This document shows, one piece after another, positions 1-9,408 of a stretch of 64,000 nucleotides of DNA. Each line of letters begins with the position of its first letter. The first letter of the stretch is position 1. Source of the DNA: Luteolibacter yonseiensis (GTDB lineage Bacteria > Verrucomicrobiota > Verrucomicrobiia > Verrucomicrobiales > Akkermansiaceae); the NCBI RefSeq assembly GCF_016595465.1, contig NZ_JAENIK010000013.1:124001-188000 (forward strand). The letters run 5' to 3'. Below the pieces are notes generated by a model. It ran no database searches and was not told where the DNA came from. It saw only the letters and a list, made by a program, of their open reading frames with translations. The translations under genes were made by a program, and so were the position numbers.

Positions 1-503
1 GGACCGCCTTCCAATGGAGCCACCCCAGTGGTCGCCACGTCAGGCATGTCGGTGGGACGTCCCGCCAACGGGAAATCCTTGCGCAACGGGAAAAACGGAT
101 ACCCTTCCCACATGAGGATGCGCTTCATGTTCGGGTGACCCGTGAATGGAATGCCCATCATGTCCCACACCTCGCGCTCATGCCAGTCCGCGCCGACCCA
201 TACGTCCGTCACCGATGGCACGGTCTCGTCCTCGCCCACCTTCGCCTTCACGCGCAGGTGCTTGGAGTCATCCAGCGTGGCGATCTCATACACCATTTCG
301 AACCGTGGGTCGTCGCCAAAGTGATCAAGGCTGGAAATATCCAGAATCATCTCGTAACCGAGATCCTTCCGGCATTTCGACAGCACATCGTGCAGGGAGC
401 CGAGCTCCACCCGCACCGTGTGCTCGCCACGGAATTCCACCGTTTCCCAAATCTTTTCTCCGAAGGCTTCCCGGAGCTTGGTGACATCGTCTGCTGCTGA
501 CAT
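1..503 (-). CDS. nuoC: NADH-quinone oxidoreductase subunit C, partial (3' end outside window)
   Basis: Subunit of the peripheral arm of respiratory complex I (NADH to quinone electron transfer, proton pumping at the inner membrane). About 167 codons are present; the stop lies off the left edge. The family signature is clear: a DISSLDHFGD-like strand region around residue 58, then ERE-x-WDMMGIPFTGHP around residues 113-127 and a GYPFFPLRKDFPL stretch near residue 140. The ATG at 501-503 is 19 bp downstream of the nuoB stop, so the two genes form one minus-strand operon, nuoB first. Whether it is fused to a NuoD part cannot be judged because the C-terminus is missing. Confidence 0.93.
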   Translation of the reverse strand, partial: MSAADDVTKLREAFGEKIWETVEFRGEHTVRVELGSLHDVLSKCRKDLGYEMILDISSLDHFGDDPRFEMVYEIATLDDSKHLRVKAKVGEDETVPSVTDVWVGADWHEREVWDMMGIPFTGHPNMKRILMWEGYPFFPLRKDFPLAGRPTDMPDVATTGVAPLEGG

Positions 504-522
504 GTTTGAAAATCGTTGAAAA

Positions 523-1059
523 TCAGGCGTTCTCCTCGAGGAACACTTTTTTCTGGTCCATCGTGGATTCCTCGCCCTCGATCTTCCGCTGGAGTTTCAT
601 CAACCCCTCGATGAGGGCCTCGGGCCGTGGCGGACAACCGGAAATATAAACGTCCACCGGGATGAGCTTGTCGATTCCCTGGAGCACCGCGTAGCTGCGG
701 TACATGCCGCCGGAAGACGCACAAGCACCCATCGCGATGCACCATTTCGGCTCCGGCATCTGATCCCAGACCCGCTTCACGGCGAGCGCCATCTTATAAG
801 TCACAGTGCCTGAAACAATGAGAACGTCCGCCTGGCGCGGCGAGAAACGCATGACCTCCATCCCGAAGCGGGAGATGTCGAAACGGCTCGACGCCGTCGC
901 CATCAGCTCGATGGCACAACAGGCGAGTCCCATCGGCATGGGCCACAAGGAGTTCTTCCGCATCCAGTTGATGGCGGCATCCACGCGGGTGATGATCACA
1001 TTTCCTTCGATCTTCGAATCGTAGGCCGTGTGGAGAGTGCTTGAAGAAGGGCTGACCAT
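523..1059 (-). CDS. nuoB: NADH-quinone oxidoreductase subunit B
   Basis: NuoB carries the terminal [4Fe-4S] cluster N2 that passes electrons to quinone. The 178-residue protein has all expected ligands: adjacent C47-C48 (GLACCAIE), C113 (GACASSGG) and C142 (GCPPRPE). The C-terminal tail after residue 160 is charged and variable, as usual. It is the first gene of the nuoBC segment; no nuoA precedes it, because an unrelated PEP-CTERM gene ends 146 bp upstream. A CRP/FNR-type palindrome at 1115-1130 lies in its leader. Confidence 0.95.
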   Translation of the reverse strand: MVSPSSSTLHTAYDSKIEGNVIITRVDAAINWMRKNSLWPMPMGLACCAIELMATASSRFDISRFGMEVMRFSPRQADVLIVSGTVTYKMALAVKRVWDQMPEPKWCIAMGACASSGGMYRSYAVLQGIDKLIPVDVYISGCPPRPEALIEGLMKLQRKIEGEESTMDQKKVFLEENA

Positions 1060-1114
1060 GGTTCGTTACTGCTGGCGGAAGTGTGCCCCCGCTCGCCCGA
1101 CGTCTCAAGACGTT

Positions 1115-1130
1115 TGTGAAATTTTTCACA
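1115..1130. promoter_or_regulatory. CRP/FNR-type palindrome upstream of nuoB
   Basis: TGTGAAATTTTTCACA matches the TGTGA-N6-TCACA consensus exactly. It lies 56 bp upstream of the nuoB ATG. A second short inverted repeat, acgtct-ca-agacgt (1100-1113), sits between it and the gene. A respiratory operon under a CRP/FNR-family regulator is plausible; function is inferred from the site only. Confidence 0.45.
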
Positions 1131-1205
1131 AGGAAACCGCCCTTCCCTCGCTTGATGGACCGAGGCGGGCGGTTGATTCAGGAAAACGAATAACCGTCAG
1201 CCGCA

Positions 1206-1904
1206 TCAATCGCGGTTTCTGGAAACGGAACGAAACCCCAGACCCGCCAAGCTCAACAACATGAATACGGCGGTGGAAGGCTCCGGGATGCTGTTGAGGA
1301 AGACTTGGTTCCAGTTGGCGTGTGACGCCCCTTGCGCTCCGCCGAAATCCACCCTCGGAGCGGAGATGAGCGGAGTTCCGGTGATCCCGTTGATACGCAT
1401 GGTTCCATCGACTGCCAAGGAGGTCTGCGTCGGAGAATACCAGTAGAGGGTGTATTGGTGATACCCGCCGCCGCTTCCTTCCAAGGTATAAATCTGTCCG
1501 CCGGAGGTTCTGACGAAAGGGTCGCCGTCAGCTTGGGCGCCGAAGTACATGTCAAACCGTTCGGTGCCTGTGTAAAATCTCGCCAGCATCACGTTTCCCG
1601 CATCCGGAGTCTCCACAATCCGGAGATTCACGGACAACATCCATCCGAGGGCGGTAAATCCATTCTCCAAAGAAGTCAGGGAGTAACTGTAAATTCCGAA
1701 CTGGGAACCCGAGTTCAAATCGATCGACCAGGCGTTGACTCCAAAATCGTTCGTCACAGGATTCCGCGTGGCGTTTCCAGGCGCGTTGAGAATGAATCCT
1801 TCGGATACGGGATCCGCGGAACCAAAATGTTGGAGTAGAATCGCGGCGGAAGAATGCGAGACAAGGCATGCGGACAAGAGAAGGAGGGCAATGTAGGGCT
1901 TCAT
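1206..1904 (-). CDS. PEP-CTERM sorting domain protein
   Basis: Secreted protein of 232 residues. I chose the ATG at 1902-1904 because it opens a clean signal peptide (MKPYIALLLLSACLVSHSSA); a longer frame to 2027 lacks one. The middle is a beta-rich region with aromatic strands, compatible with a jelly-roll/lectin-like fold, but I recognise no family. The C-terminus is a PEP-CTERM signal: PEPSTA, a hydrophobic helix, then an Arg-rich tail (RSVSRNRD). Such proteins are known substrates of exosortase; no exosortase is in this window. Function beyond export and surface sorting is unknown. Confidence 0.8.
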   Translation of the reverse strand: MKPYIALLLLSACLVSHSSAAILLQHFGSADPVSEGFILNAPGNATRNPVTNDFGVNAWSIDLNSGSQFGIYSYSLTSLENGFTALGWMLSVNLRIVETPDAGNVMLARFYTGTERFDMYFGAQADGDPFVRTSGGQIYTLEGSGGGYHQYTLYWYSPTQTSLAVDGTMRINGITGTPLISAPRVDFGGAQGASHANWNQVFLNSIPEPSTAVFMLLSLAGLGFRSVSRNRD

Positions 1905-2134
1905 GGGATTCTCGACCGCAAAACAGTACGATCTAACACAATACAACCGGATCCCACGTATCATGGCGAGGAGATTTTCCAATATCGGCGTCGCCATGAG
2001 ACATGAACCCGATGCCGGAAATTTCATGCGGCTCCGGCCTTCCGTTTTCCCGCAACAAGATAGGAATCAGGCGGCCCGCCACGTGACAATTCCGTCAATC
2101 GACGATTCTGGTAGCCCTCCACACTTGTCCGGCT

Positions 2135-3862
2135 ATGCTGCCAACGCACATGGAGTTGTTTCTCATCGATGCCATCGGCCCGTTTTTCAGGGACTATGAG
2201 AACGAGCGCGTGAACTGGTCGAAAATCCCGTTTTCCCATCTCTACGGAGCCGGGGAATCACGGTGGGCGCGAATCGAGACGGACCTCCGGACTTTCGCCC
2301 GGGAAGTTTCCGAGCAAGGTTACAACGCGGTCACGCTGGATGATTTGGCGCATCTCGCCCCCCACCCCTTGCACGAGCCGGAGGTCAGTGCGGAAATAGA
2401 GCTTTTCCGCGAGAAATTCCGAAAACTCTTCCAGATCCTCCATCACGAGTTCCGGCTGCAGATCTACCTCACCACCGACGTGCTGCCGATGACCGCCGCG
2501 GTCACCGCCGCGCTGGGGAACGACACGGAAAAGCTGGAAAACTATTACCTGCAGCTCGTGCGCGGCGTGCTGGATGATTTTCCGGAACTGGCCGGACTCA
2601 TCCTCCGCATCGGCGAGAGCGACGGCCACGACGTGCAGGACCCCATCCGCACCCAGCTCCACCTGACCACGTCGAAGGAGACGAATCACCTGCTGAGGCG
2701 CCTCCTGCCCGATTTCGAGAAACGCGGGAAAAACCTCATCCTCCGCACTTGGACCGTCGGCGCGCACCGCATCGGCGACCTTATCTGGCACAGTGGGACG
2801 CTTGCGGACACCTTCACCGGCATCAACTCGCCGAATTTCATTATTTCGATGAAGCACGGCGAGAGCGATTTCTTCCGCTACCTGCCGCTCAACCGCGCGT
2901 TTTTCAGCCTGCCGCACCGGAAAATCATCGAGATGCAGGCCCGCAGGGAATATGAAGGGGCGGGTGAATATCCGTCGTTCATCGGGCGGGATTGCGAACG
3001 CTTCGCACGCGAGCTCGCCGGAGCTCCGAACATGGCCGGCATGTCGGTATGGTGCCAGACCGGTGGTTGGCACCGCTTCGGCCGGCTCGCATTCCTGGAG
3101 GAAAACAACCGGGATGTCTGGATCCGGCTCAACACCGCCGCAGCCATCGGGGTTTTCAAACACGGCAAGTCCGTGGAGACGATCATCGGCGAATTTTCAG
3201 GACATGAGAACGCCCCCGCCGTCCTGGAGCTCCTGCACCACGCGGACACCGTCATCCACGAACTGCTCTACATCGAGGAATTCGCCCGGCAGAAACTGTT
3301 CTTCCGCAGGGTCCGCGTGCCGCCGATGCTGCACATGTATTGGGACTGCATCTTCATCAACCACGGTGTCCGGAAGATTGTCTCCCACTTCATCACGGAT
3401 CCCGAGCGCGCGCTCCGTGCGGGCGAAGCCTGCGCCGCCCTGTTTCCCCGGATGGTCGAACTCGCGGAGAGCGCCGGTCTTCCAGTGGATGACATCGAGC
3501 ACATGCGTGACGCCTTCGGACTCATCCTGCTCGCCCGGCGTTATTATTTCCTGCCTTTCACGGAAGAAATGGCCGGAGAAATCCGCGCCGCCAAGAAGGC
3601 CTACAAAGCCCGCTGGCCGAAGCAGATCCGCCAGCGCTACCGCATCAAGGTCTCCTTCGAACCGTTCAAGCTCAAGCGCCACACCATCGCCCTGGGCATC
3701 CGGCTGATGGTGAGGAAGAAGCGTGGCTACCGCCTTTTCGACCACCTTTTCACGCTGAATCTTCTCAGCCACGCCTACCGGATCTTCCGCACCCGCGCGC
3801 CGCAGGCACTGCCGAAGTTCATGCGGGAATCCGCGATGGGGGTGGATGTGCTTTTTAAGTAG
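2135..3862 (+). CDS. GH67-like (alpha-glucuronidase-type) protein
   Basis: Cytosolic-looking protein of 575 residues without a signal peptide. Parts recall the TIM-barrel core of family 67 alpha-glucuronidases: an MKHGESDFFRYLPLN region, KIIEMQARREYEGAGEYPSF, and GGWHRFGRLAFLE, equivalent to the family's EYLGQ and WYAFGRLAW segments. The match is partial, and the last 120 residues (Arg/Lys-rich) have no counterpart that I know. A second ATG at 2150 (MELFLIDAIGPFF) is an equally possible start; neither has a convincing ribosome binding site. It stands alone between a PEP-CTERM gene and gluQ. Enzymatic activity is unproven. Confidence 0.6.
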   Translation: MLPTHMELFLIDAIGPFFRDYENERVNWSKIPFSHLYGAGESRWARIETDLRTFAREVSEQGYNAVTLDDLAHLAPHPLHEPEVSAEIELFREKFRKLFQILHHEFRLQIYLTTDVLPMTAAVTAALGNDTEKLENYYLQLVRGVLDDFPELAGLILRIGESDGHDVQDPIRTQLHLTTSKETNHLLRRLLPDFEKRGKNLILRTWTVGAHRIGDLIWHSGTLADTFTGINSPNFIISMKHGESDFFRYLPLNRAFFSLPHRKIIEMQARREYEGAGEYPSFIGRDCERFARELAGAPNMAGMSVWCQTGGWHRFGRLAFLEENNRDVWIRLNTAAAIGVFKHGKSVETIIGEFSGHENAPAVLELLHHADTVIHELLYIEEFARQKLFFRRVRVPPMLHMYWDCIFINHGVRKIVSHFITDPERALRAGEACAALFPRMVELAESAGLPVDDIEHMRDAFGLILLARRYYFLPFTEEMAGEIRAAKKAYKARWPKQIRQRYRIKVSFEPFKLKRHTIALGIRLMVRKKRGYRLFDHLFTLNLLSHAYRIFRTRAPQALPKFMRESAMGVDVLFK

Positions 3863-3949
3863 CAAGTTTGCCGGTTTTCAGTTTTCAGAGAAGAGGTGTT
3901 GCGGCATCTCCATTGGAACCGAACTCTTAAAACCAGCAGACTCCTTTCC

Positions 3950-4780
3950 ATGCGCACCCGCTTCGCCCCAAGCCCCACCGGTCGCCTCCATCTGGGCCAT
4001 GTGTTGGCCGCGAGGGTGGCTCACTCGCTCGCACGTAAGGCGGAGGGGATTTTCCTGCTGCGCCACGAAGACATCGACGGACCAAGGGTAAGAGAGGAGT
4101 TTTACGAAGGCATCGAGGAGGATTTGAAATGGCTCGGGCTGGACTGGGATGGAGAACCGCTGCGTCAGACCGGGCGTATCCCGGCATACGAGACGGCGCT
4201 GCATGCGCTCAAGGAAAGGAATCTGGTTTATCCCTGCTTCTGCACCCGGCGTGAAATCCAGGAAGAATGGGCACGCATCGGGGCCGCGCCGCAAGGGCCG
4301 GAGGCCCCTGTCTATCCCGGCACCTGCCGGTATCTGACGGAGAAATCGCGGCGGGAAAAAGTCCGCTCCGGCATTCCCTACGCGTGGCGTCTTGATGCGG
4401 ACAAGGCCGGCGTGCTGACGGGTCCCCTCACCTTCCACGATCTCCGCTTCGGCGAAATACCGGTGGATCCCAAGCTGCTGGGCGATGTGGTGCTCGCCCG
4501 CAAGGACATCGGCACCGCATACCATCTTGCGGTGGTGGTGGACGACGCCTTTCAGGAAATCACCCACGTCACGCGCGGCGAGGACCTTCTTTCCTCGACC
4601 CATGTCCACCGGCTCCTGCAGGAGCTGTTGGATCTGCCGGAACCAATCTACCTCCACCACGAATTGGTCGTGGATGAAAACGGCAACCGCCTCGCGAAAC
4701 GAAACGCCGCGCTATCGATCGCCACACTGCGCGAAAGAGGCATGACGCCAGCGGAGGTGCTTTCCATGATCAAACCGTGA
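3950..4780 (+). CDS. gluQ: glutamyl-Q tRNA(Asp) synthetase
   Basis: GluQ-RS attaches glutamate to the queuosine base of tRNA(Asp). It is a GluRS paralogue without the anticodon-binding domain; the 276-residue length fits. The class I signature is at the N-terminus (RFAPSPTGRLHLGHV, HIGH variant HLGH), the KMSKS variant is NRLAKRN near residue 245, and the characteristic zinc site is present as CFC followed by YPGTC about 25 residues later. The ATG at 3950 puts the conserved MRTRFAPSP at the extreme N-terminus. Its stop is 4 bp before the next gene, so the two are co-transcribed. Confidence 0.93.
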   Translation: MRTRFAPSPTGRLHLGHVLAARVAHSLARKAEGIFLLRHEDIDGPRVREEFYEGIEEDLKWLGLDWDGEPLRQTGRIPAYETALHALKERNLVYPCFCTRREIQEEWARIGAAPQGPEAPVYPGTCRYLTEKSRREKVRSGIPYAWRLDADKAGVLTGPLTFHDLRFGEIPVDPKLLGDVVLARKDIGTAYHLAVVVDDAFQEITHVTRGEDLLSSTHVHRLLQELLDLPEPIYLHHELVVDENGNRLAKRNAALSIATLRERGMTPAEVLSMIKP

Positions 4781-4784
4781 GTCC

Positions 4785-5537
4785 ATGCCTCCGACCACCT
4801 ACATCTGGCTTTTTCTGGCAGGCTTCGGCGGCGGTTTCATCGACGCGATCGCCGGAGGCGGCGGTCTCATCACCGTGCCCGCGCTCCTGGCATCCGGCCT
4901 GCCGCCGCAGATCGCGCTCGGCACGAACAAACTCCAATCTTCATGCGGCACCGCCCTGGCCGTTCTCCGGTATGCGCGCGCCGGGCTCATGACAACTCCG
5001 TGGCTCCGGCTTGCGGCGATATTTTCATTTTTCGCCAGCATGGGAGGCGCCTACGCGGTGAGTCTGCTGAACAAGGATCTGCTGCGGCAGATCATCCCCT
5101 GGATGTTGGCCTCGGTCGCCATCTACACGGCGCTCAACCGGAAGTTCGGCGTTCATCCGGGGAAGACGTGGATTCCGCCACTGGTCTTCGCCATGGCATT
5201 TGGAATCACCTTGGGATTTTACGACGGATTCTTCGGCCCCGGGACCGGTTCGTTCTGGACCATCGGACTGGTCGCCTTGTTGGGAATGGACCTGCGCCAC
5301 GCCACCGGCTACACCAAGGCGGTGAATCTCGCCAGCAACCTCGGATCGCTCGGAATTTTCCTCGCCATGGGGAGCGTCCATTTTCCCGCCGCCGGGGCGA
5401 TGATCGCGGGACAGGTCTTCGGAGCCCGGCTGGGCTCGGGCCTGGTCGTCCGCAAGGGCGCGGCGTTCATCCGCCCGGTCTTTCTCTGTGTCGTCTTCGT
5501 GATGACTCTGAAACTGATGTGGGATTTCTGGGGATGA
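4785..5537 (+). CDS. TSUP (TauE/SafE) family membrane permease
   Basis: Integral membrane protein of 250 residues with about seven or eight hydrophobic helices. It opens with the typical WLFLAGFGGGFIDAIAGGGG loop of the TauE/SafE family, and a second related glycine-rich loop (GFYDGFFGPGTGSFW) is near residue 147, reflecting the internal duplication of this family. Members export sulfite, sulfoacetate or other organosulfur anions; the substrate here cannot be read from sequence. The start is 4 bp after gluQ. A strong hairpin follows at 5591-5624. Confidence 0.88.
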   Translation: MPPTTYIWLFLAGFGGGFIDAIAGGGGLITVPALLASGLPPQIALGTNKLQSSCGTALAVLRYARAGLMTTPWLRLAAIFSFFASMGGAYAVSLLNKDLLRQIIPWMLASVAIYTALNRKFGVHPGKTWIPPLVFAMAFGITLGFYDGFFGPGTGSFWTIGLVALLGMDLRHATGYTKAVNLASNLGSLGIFLAMGSVHFPAAGAMIAGQVFGARLGSGLVVRKGAAFIRPVFLCVVFVMTLKLMWDFWG

Positions 5538-5590
5538 CCGGGATTCGGCCTCCCCCGTCAGGCGGGAATCCACCTTTCTCCCTATCACCA

Positions 5591-5624
5591 ACAAGCCCCG
5601 GCACCTCTCGGCACCGGGGCTTGT
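5591..5624. terminator. bidirectional terminator hairpin between convergent genes
   Basis: Perfect 11-bp stem acaagccccgg / ccggggcttgt with a 12-nt loop, between the stop of the permease gene (+) and the stop of the large PEP-CTERM gene (-). No long U tract follows on either strand, so the strength of termination is uncertain. Confidence 0.6.
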
Positions 5625-5643
5625 GATCAAGAAAATCCGGCTC

Positions 5644-8600
5644 TCACTTCCGGCGGCGGCGCAGGAGCATGAATCCGGCCGCTGCTCCGAGGAGGGCGGT
5701 GGACGGTTCCGGGATCACGGTGAGGACACCGGTGGTGGTGAATTGCGAGGTATCCCACGTCAGACCGCCACCGAGCGGTTGCGAGAAGCTGAACTGTGGC
5801 GTGCTGTCGCCGGTGAAGGAGCCGAAGTTCGCCAGATCGAAGCTGTCTCCGGCCAGCGGGCTGTAGCTGAGCAGGATGTTGATCAACGAGCTGTTTCCAA
5901 GGTTGAGCACACCGCTGGTGTTGATGCGGTCGTTCGTTCCGTTGCCGGTGATCTCGGCATTGAAGATGCCTTGCAGGTCGAGGTTTTCAAAGCTGATGGC
6001 ACCGACGCCACCGTTGCCCGGATTGATGGATCCTCCGCTGTTGACGATGGAGCTTCCCGCGATGGAGGTGGCCGTGCCCGCCAGAATCGCGCTGTTGGCC
6101 ACGGTGACGCCAGTGGTGGCGCTGAGCGCCCCGGTCACCAGAAGCGTTCCGGCGCTGACGAGGGTGGCTCCGGTGTAGCTGTTCGTTCCGGAGAGGGTGA
6201 GGATGCCGGTTCCTTGTTTGGTGAGTCCGCCGTCGATGCCTGCGACTCCGCCGTGGACCAGATTCGAGGTGACGGTGACGCCGAAACCATTGCTGTCGAT
6301 GATGGCTCCACCCTCGAGCACGTTGGTCGTCACACCGCTGACAAATGTGGCGCTGGCGGCGCCGGCCTTGAGGGTGCCTCCATCGAAGTTGAGATTTCCG
6401 GCCCCCGCGCCCGCACCTTTCACAACCGCGGTGGTGGCAAGCACCCCGCCTTTCAGATTGTAATTCGCCGCACCCGCCCCGGCCGCAAGGGTGACGTTGC
6501 CGTTGGCATTGAGCGTGCCGCCGGTTTGATTGTAGGTTCCCGTGCCCCCGGCGTTTCCGACAACCACCTTGTTGGTGACGGTGAGAGTACCTCCGGCCTG
6601 GTTGAGCACACCCGCACCGCCATCGCCGACGGCGATCAGTGACGAGCCCCCGGTGAGATTGACGGTCGCGGTGCCGTTGATATTGACAGTGGAGACACCA
6701 CCCACCCCGTTCGCCGATTCACCGATGCGGAAGACCCCCCCGGTGCTGAAACTGGACGAGCCGTTGAAATTCACCGTGGGCGAGGAGGTGTAGCCGGACA
6801 CGCCGTTGGAATAACCGATCGAGAAATTCGCGCTGGAAAGAACGGCGTTGTTGTTGAGGGTCAGGCTGGTCGCGGCGTTGTTGGTGCCGTTTCCGCGACC
6901 CACTCCGACGTAACTCGTCACGGTGGTCGTGCCGCCGTTGATCTCCACCGCGGCATTGGGAGATGAGGCGCTGTTGACGGAGCCGACGATGAGTTCGGCA
7001 TTGATCTGGTTGGTCTGGGCGAGCGGCGCTCCCGTCGTCCCGCCAAGCTGGAGCAGACCGTTGTTGACGACGACTCCGAGGGCATTGCCGCCGGTTCCAC
7101 CCGCCAGGGTGTTGGTGCCGGTGGTGTTTGTCAGGCTGAGGGTGCCTGCGCCGTTTTTCGTGAACGAACCCGTGCTGTTGGAAAGAACCTGGCCGGAGAA
7201 GGTGAGGTCGTTCGCGGTATCGATGGTTCCACCGCCGAGTCCGATGGTGAAGCCACGGTCCGAAACGGTGGCGCCTCCGGTGTGAAGCAGACCACCGCCG
7301 CTGAAGACGAGGTTCGAGGATGCGGAGGAAGATGCGCCGATGCCGCTGTTCACGCCTCCGTTCGCGATCGAGGAGACACTGAGTGTCCCGCCGCTGAGGA
7401 CGGTGGCACCGGTATAACTGTGTGCGGAGCTGGAGAAAGCGAGCGTGTTCGCTCCGACCTTGATGAATCCGAGCGAACCGTTCGCGGTGTCGGTGATGTC
7501 GGAACCGTAGGTGAACGTGTTGTTCGCATTTCCGTTCGCGGTGGTCGCCTCGGTGGTGTCGATGCCGATGTGCGCTCCGGCGGGAAGGTTGAACTTCCCG
7601 CTGGTGTTCGCGCGGATGGCGTCGAAATCCGCCGCGGTGAAGGACCCGGTGGTTCCCACACCCACCGCGATTCCACCACCCGGAGCGATGGTCATCCCGG
7701 CACCGCTGCCGCCGCCCGTGGTATAGCCCGGGAGGGACTGGGTGCGCTGGAAGGAGATCGTCCCCGCGTTGATGGTCGTGTCTCCGGTGTAGGTGTTCGC
7801 ACCGGACAGGATGAGCACGTTCGTGCCGTTCTTGGTCAGGCCGCCGCCGGTGGAAACGGCATCCGTCAGGAGGTTCTGCGTGATGGTGATGGCGTTGCCA
7901 TTGCTGTCGATGATCGCGCCGCCCGCCTTGACGAAGGCGTTGTTCAGACCGCCCATGAAGGCACCCGAACTGGTGCGGGCCCGCAGGGTGCCGCCGTTGA
8001 AGTTGAAGGTGGCGGTGCCGGCGACCTTGGCCACGTTGTTCACGGCAAGGACTCCGCCATCCAGATTGACTGTGGCCGTGGCCGTGGCGTTGTTGCCGAG
8101 ACGCAGGGTGGTGGCGGTGACCGTCTGCGTGCCGCCGCCGTTGGCGAGAGCGCCGGTCAGGCCGCTCGCCGCGTTCTGCATGTTGAGAGTTCCATTTCCA
8201 GCCCCTCCCTGGCCCAGCGTGAGGACACCCAGGTTCGCGCTGCCGCCCGAGACGTTCCAGACGCCGGTGCTGGTTTCACCGATCCATGTCTCACCCGCCG
8301 TGATGTTGAAGAGTCCGCCGGTCTGGTTGAGAGTCCCGGAACCGGCGCCGCTGGCTCCGATGATGGTGGCGCTGCCGGCATTCGCCGCTTTGTTGAAAGT
8401 GCCGCCCGTCATGTTGAGGACGCCTGTCCCTCCCGACCTTCCAACCGCCAGCCATTGCGCTTGGTTGACGGTTCCGCCACTGATGTTCATGACACCCTGG
8501 CTGCCGGTGCCCGCACCGACCCACAGCTCGGAACTGTTGTCGAGCTGGCCGGCTGAAATGTTGAGCACGCCCTTGCCGGCGTTTGCCAGGTTCAGACGGC

Positions 8601-9084
8601 CGCCGACCACGATGTTCTGGCGATCCGCGCTACCGGTGTTGGTGAATGTCCCGCCCGCGATGTTGAGCGTGGCGGTGGCTCCGGCCGTGCCGTTCGCCTC
8701 ACCGATGTTGATTTGTCCGCGGGCGGCGAGCGAGCCCCCGTTCAGGTTGTAGGTGCCGCCGGCGTTCGTCGCCGTGCCCATGCGGAACCAGCCACCGCCC
8801 ATGGTCACCACTCCGGCATCCTGCTGCCAGGTGCTTGTGGTGCTGGTGCCGACGGTGCCGGTCAGGATGTCGTTGGTCGTGTGGTTGGTGTCGATGATGA
8901 CGGTCCCGTTGTTGCTGACATCCACATTGATCGGACCGGGAACCACATCGTTGTCCCAGTTCGTGGCCACATCGAAGTTTCCGGTGGTGCCATCCCAGAT
9001 ACCGGCGGCATGGACACCGGTGTAGGAAACGAGCATGGTGGCGATCGAGGTTCCGAGGATGAATGAGGAACGGGACAATTTCAT
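5644..9084 (-). CDS. beta-strand-repeat (PATR-type) PEP-CTERM surface protein
   Basis: Secreted protein of 1146 residues: signal peptide ending near residue 26 (GVHAA), a long Gly/Thr/Asn-rich passenger, and a C-terminal PEP-CTERM signal (PEPSTALLGAAAGFMLLRRRRK). The passenger is built of short strand motifs such as GGTFN, LNxxGG and LTLSGxNTYTG. Clear autotransporter-associated beta-strand repeats occur near residues 412-445 and 952-983, with a weaker one in between. This predicts a long beta-helix. There is no C-terminal beta-barrel, so it is not a classical autotransporter; exosortase-type sorting is the likely route. Probable role is surface or extracellular matrix; function unknown. Confidence 0.88.
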   Translation of the reverse strand: MKLSRSSFILGTSIATMLVSYTGVHAAGIWDGTTGNFDVATNWDNDVVPGPINVDVSNNGTVIIDTNHTTNDILTGTVGTSTTSTWQQDAGVVTMGGGWFRMGTATNAGGTYNLNGGSLAARGQINIGEANGTAGATATLNIAGGTFTNTGSADRQNIVVGGRLNLANAGKGVLNISAGQLDNSSELWVGAGTGSQGVMNISGGTVNQAQWLAVGRSGGTGVLNMTGGTFNKAANAGSATIIGASGAGSGTLNQTGGLFNITAGETWIGETSTGVWNVSGGSANLGVLTLGQGGAGNGTLNMQNAASGLTGALANGGGTQTVTATTLRLGNNATATATVNLDGGVLAVNNVAKVAGTATFNFNGGTLRARTSSGAFMGGLNNAFVKAGGAIIDSNGNAITITQNLLTDAVSTGGGLTKNGTNVLILSGANTYTGDTTINAGTISFQRTQSLPGYTTGGGSGAGMTIAPGGGIAVGVGTTGSFTAADFDAIRANTSGKFNLPAGAHIGIDTTEATTANGNANNTFTYGSDITDTANGSLGFIKVGANTLAFSSSAHSYTGATVLSGGTLSVSSIANGGVNSGIGASSSASSNLVFSGGGLLHTGGATVSDRGFTIGLGGGTIDTANDLTFSGQVLSNSTGSFTKNGAGTLSLTNTTGTNTLAGGTGGNALGVVVNNGLLQLGGTTGAPLAQTNQINAELIVGSVNSASSPNAAVEINGGTTTVTSYVGVGRGNGTNNAATSLTLNNNAVLSSANFSIGYSNGVSGYTSSPTVNFNGSSSFSTGGVFRIGESANGVGGVSTVNINGTATVNLTGGSSLIAVGDGGAGVLNQAGGTLTVTNKVVVGNAGGTGTYNQTGGTLNANGNVTLAAGAGAANYNLKGGVLATTAVVKGAGAGAGNLNFDGGTLKAGAASATFVSGVTTNVLEGGAIIDSNGFGVTVTSNLVHGGVAGIDGGLTKQGTGILTLSGTNSYTGATLVSAGTLLVTGALSATTGVTVANSAILAGTATSIAGSSIVNSGGSINPGNGGVGAISFENLDLQGIFNAEITGNGTNDRINTSGVLNLGNSSLINILLSYSPLAGDSFDLANFGSFTGDSTPQFSFSQPLGGGLTWDTSQFTTTGVLTVIPEPSTALLGAAAGFMLLRRRRK

Positions 9085-9408
9085 ATGTGGCGTGGGTTCA
9101 GGGGTTTTGTTGGGTTGGGAACGGTGCCGTTTGACCGGATTCCGATGGGTATGGGGAGAAACCGGCGACCACGTTCATCCGGCAGAAGAAGACTTCACCC
9201 GGGCCGGGTCAACATCATACGCCCGACTAACCCTATTGAGGGGGGGCCTCGGACGGGACGGGCGGATGCGGTCGGATCGGGAGGACAAGCCCGGATTCCG
9301 GCCGGATCCGGGCACGATCCGGTGCGTTCCGGGCCATTTTCAAAACCGCGCCAGCCCCCCACCATTCCGGCTTGATAGTTCGCCGGGAAAAATGAAACCT
9401 GCGCCTCC
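9085..9408. other. 324 bp divergent intergenic region
   Basis: Between the large PEP-CTERM gene (-) and lpxC-fabZ (+), so it must hold both promoters. I see only short GC-rich palindromes (for example CCGGATCCGG at 9302-9311) and no convincing -35/-10 pair, terminator or RNA. Confidence 0.5.

Noticed and set aside
7282..8556. Long plus-strand frame of 424 codons
   Set aside because: Antisense to the Gly/Thr-rich beta-repeat protein; composition is the mirror image of that gene and has no domain.
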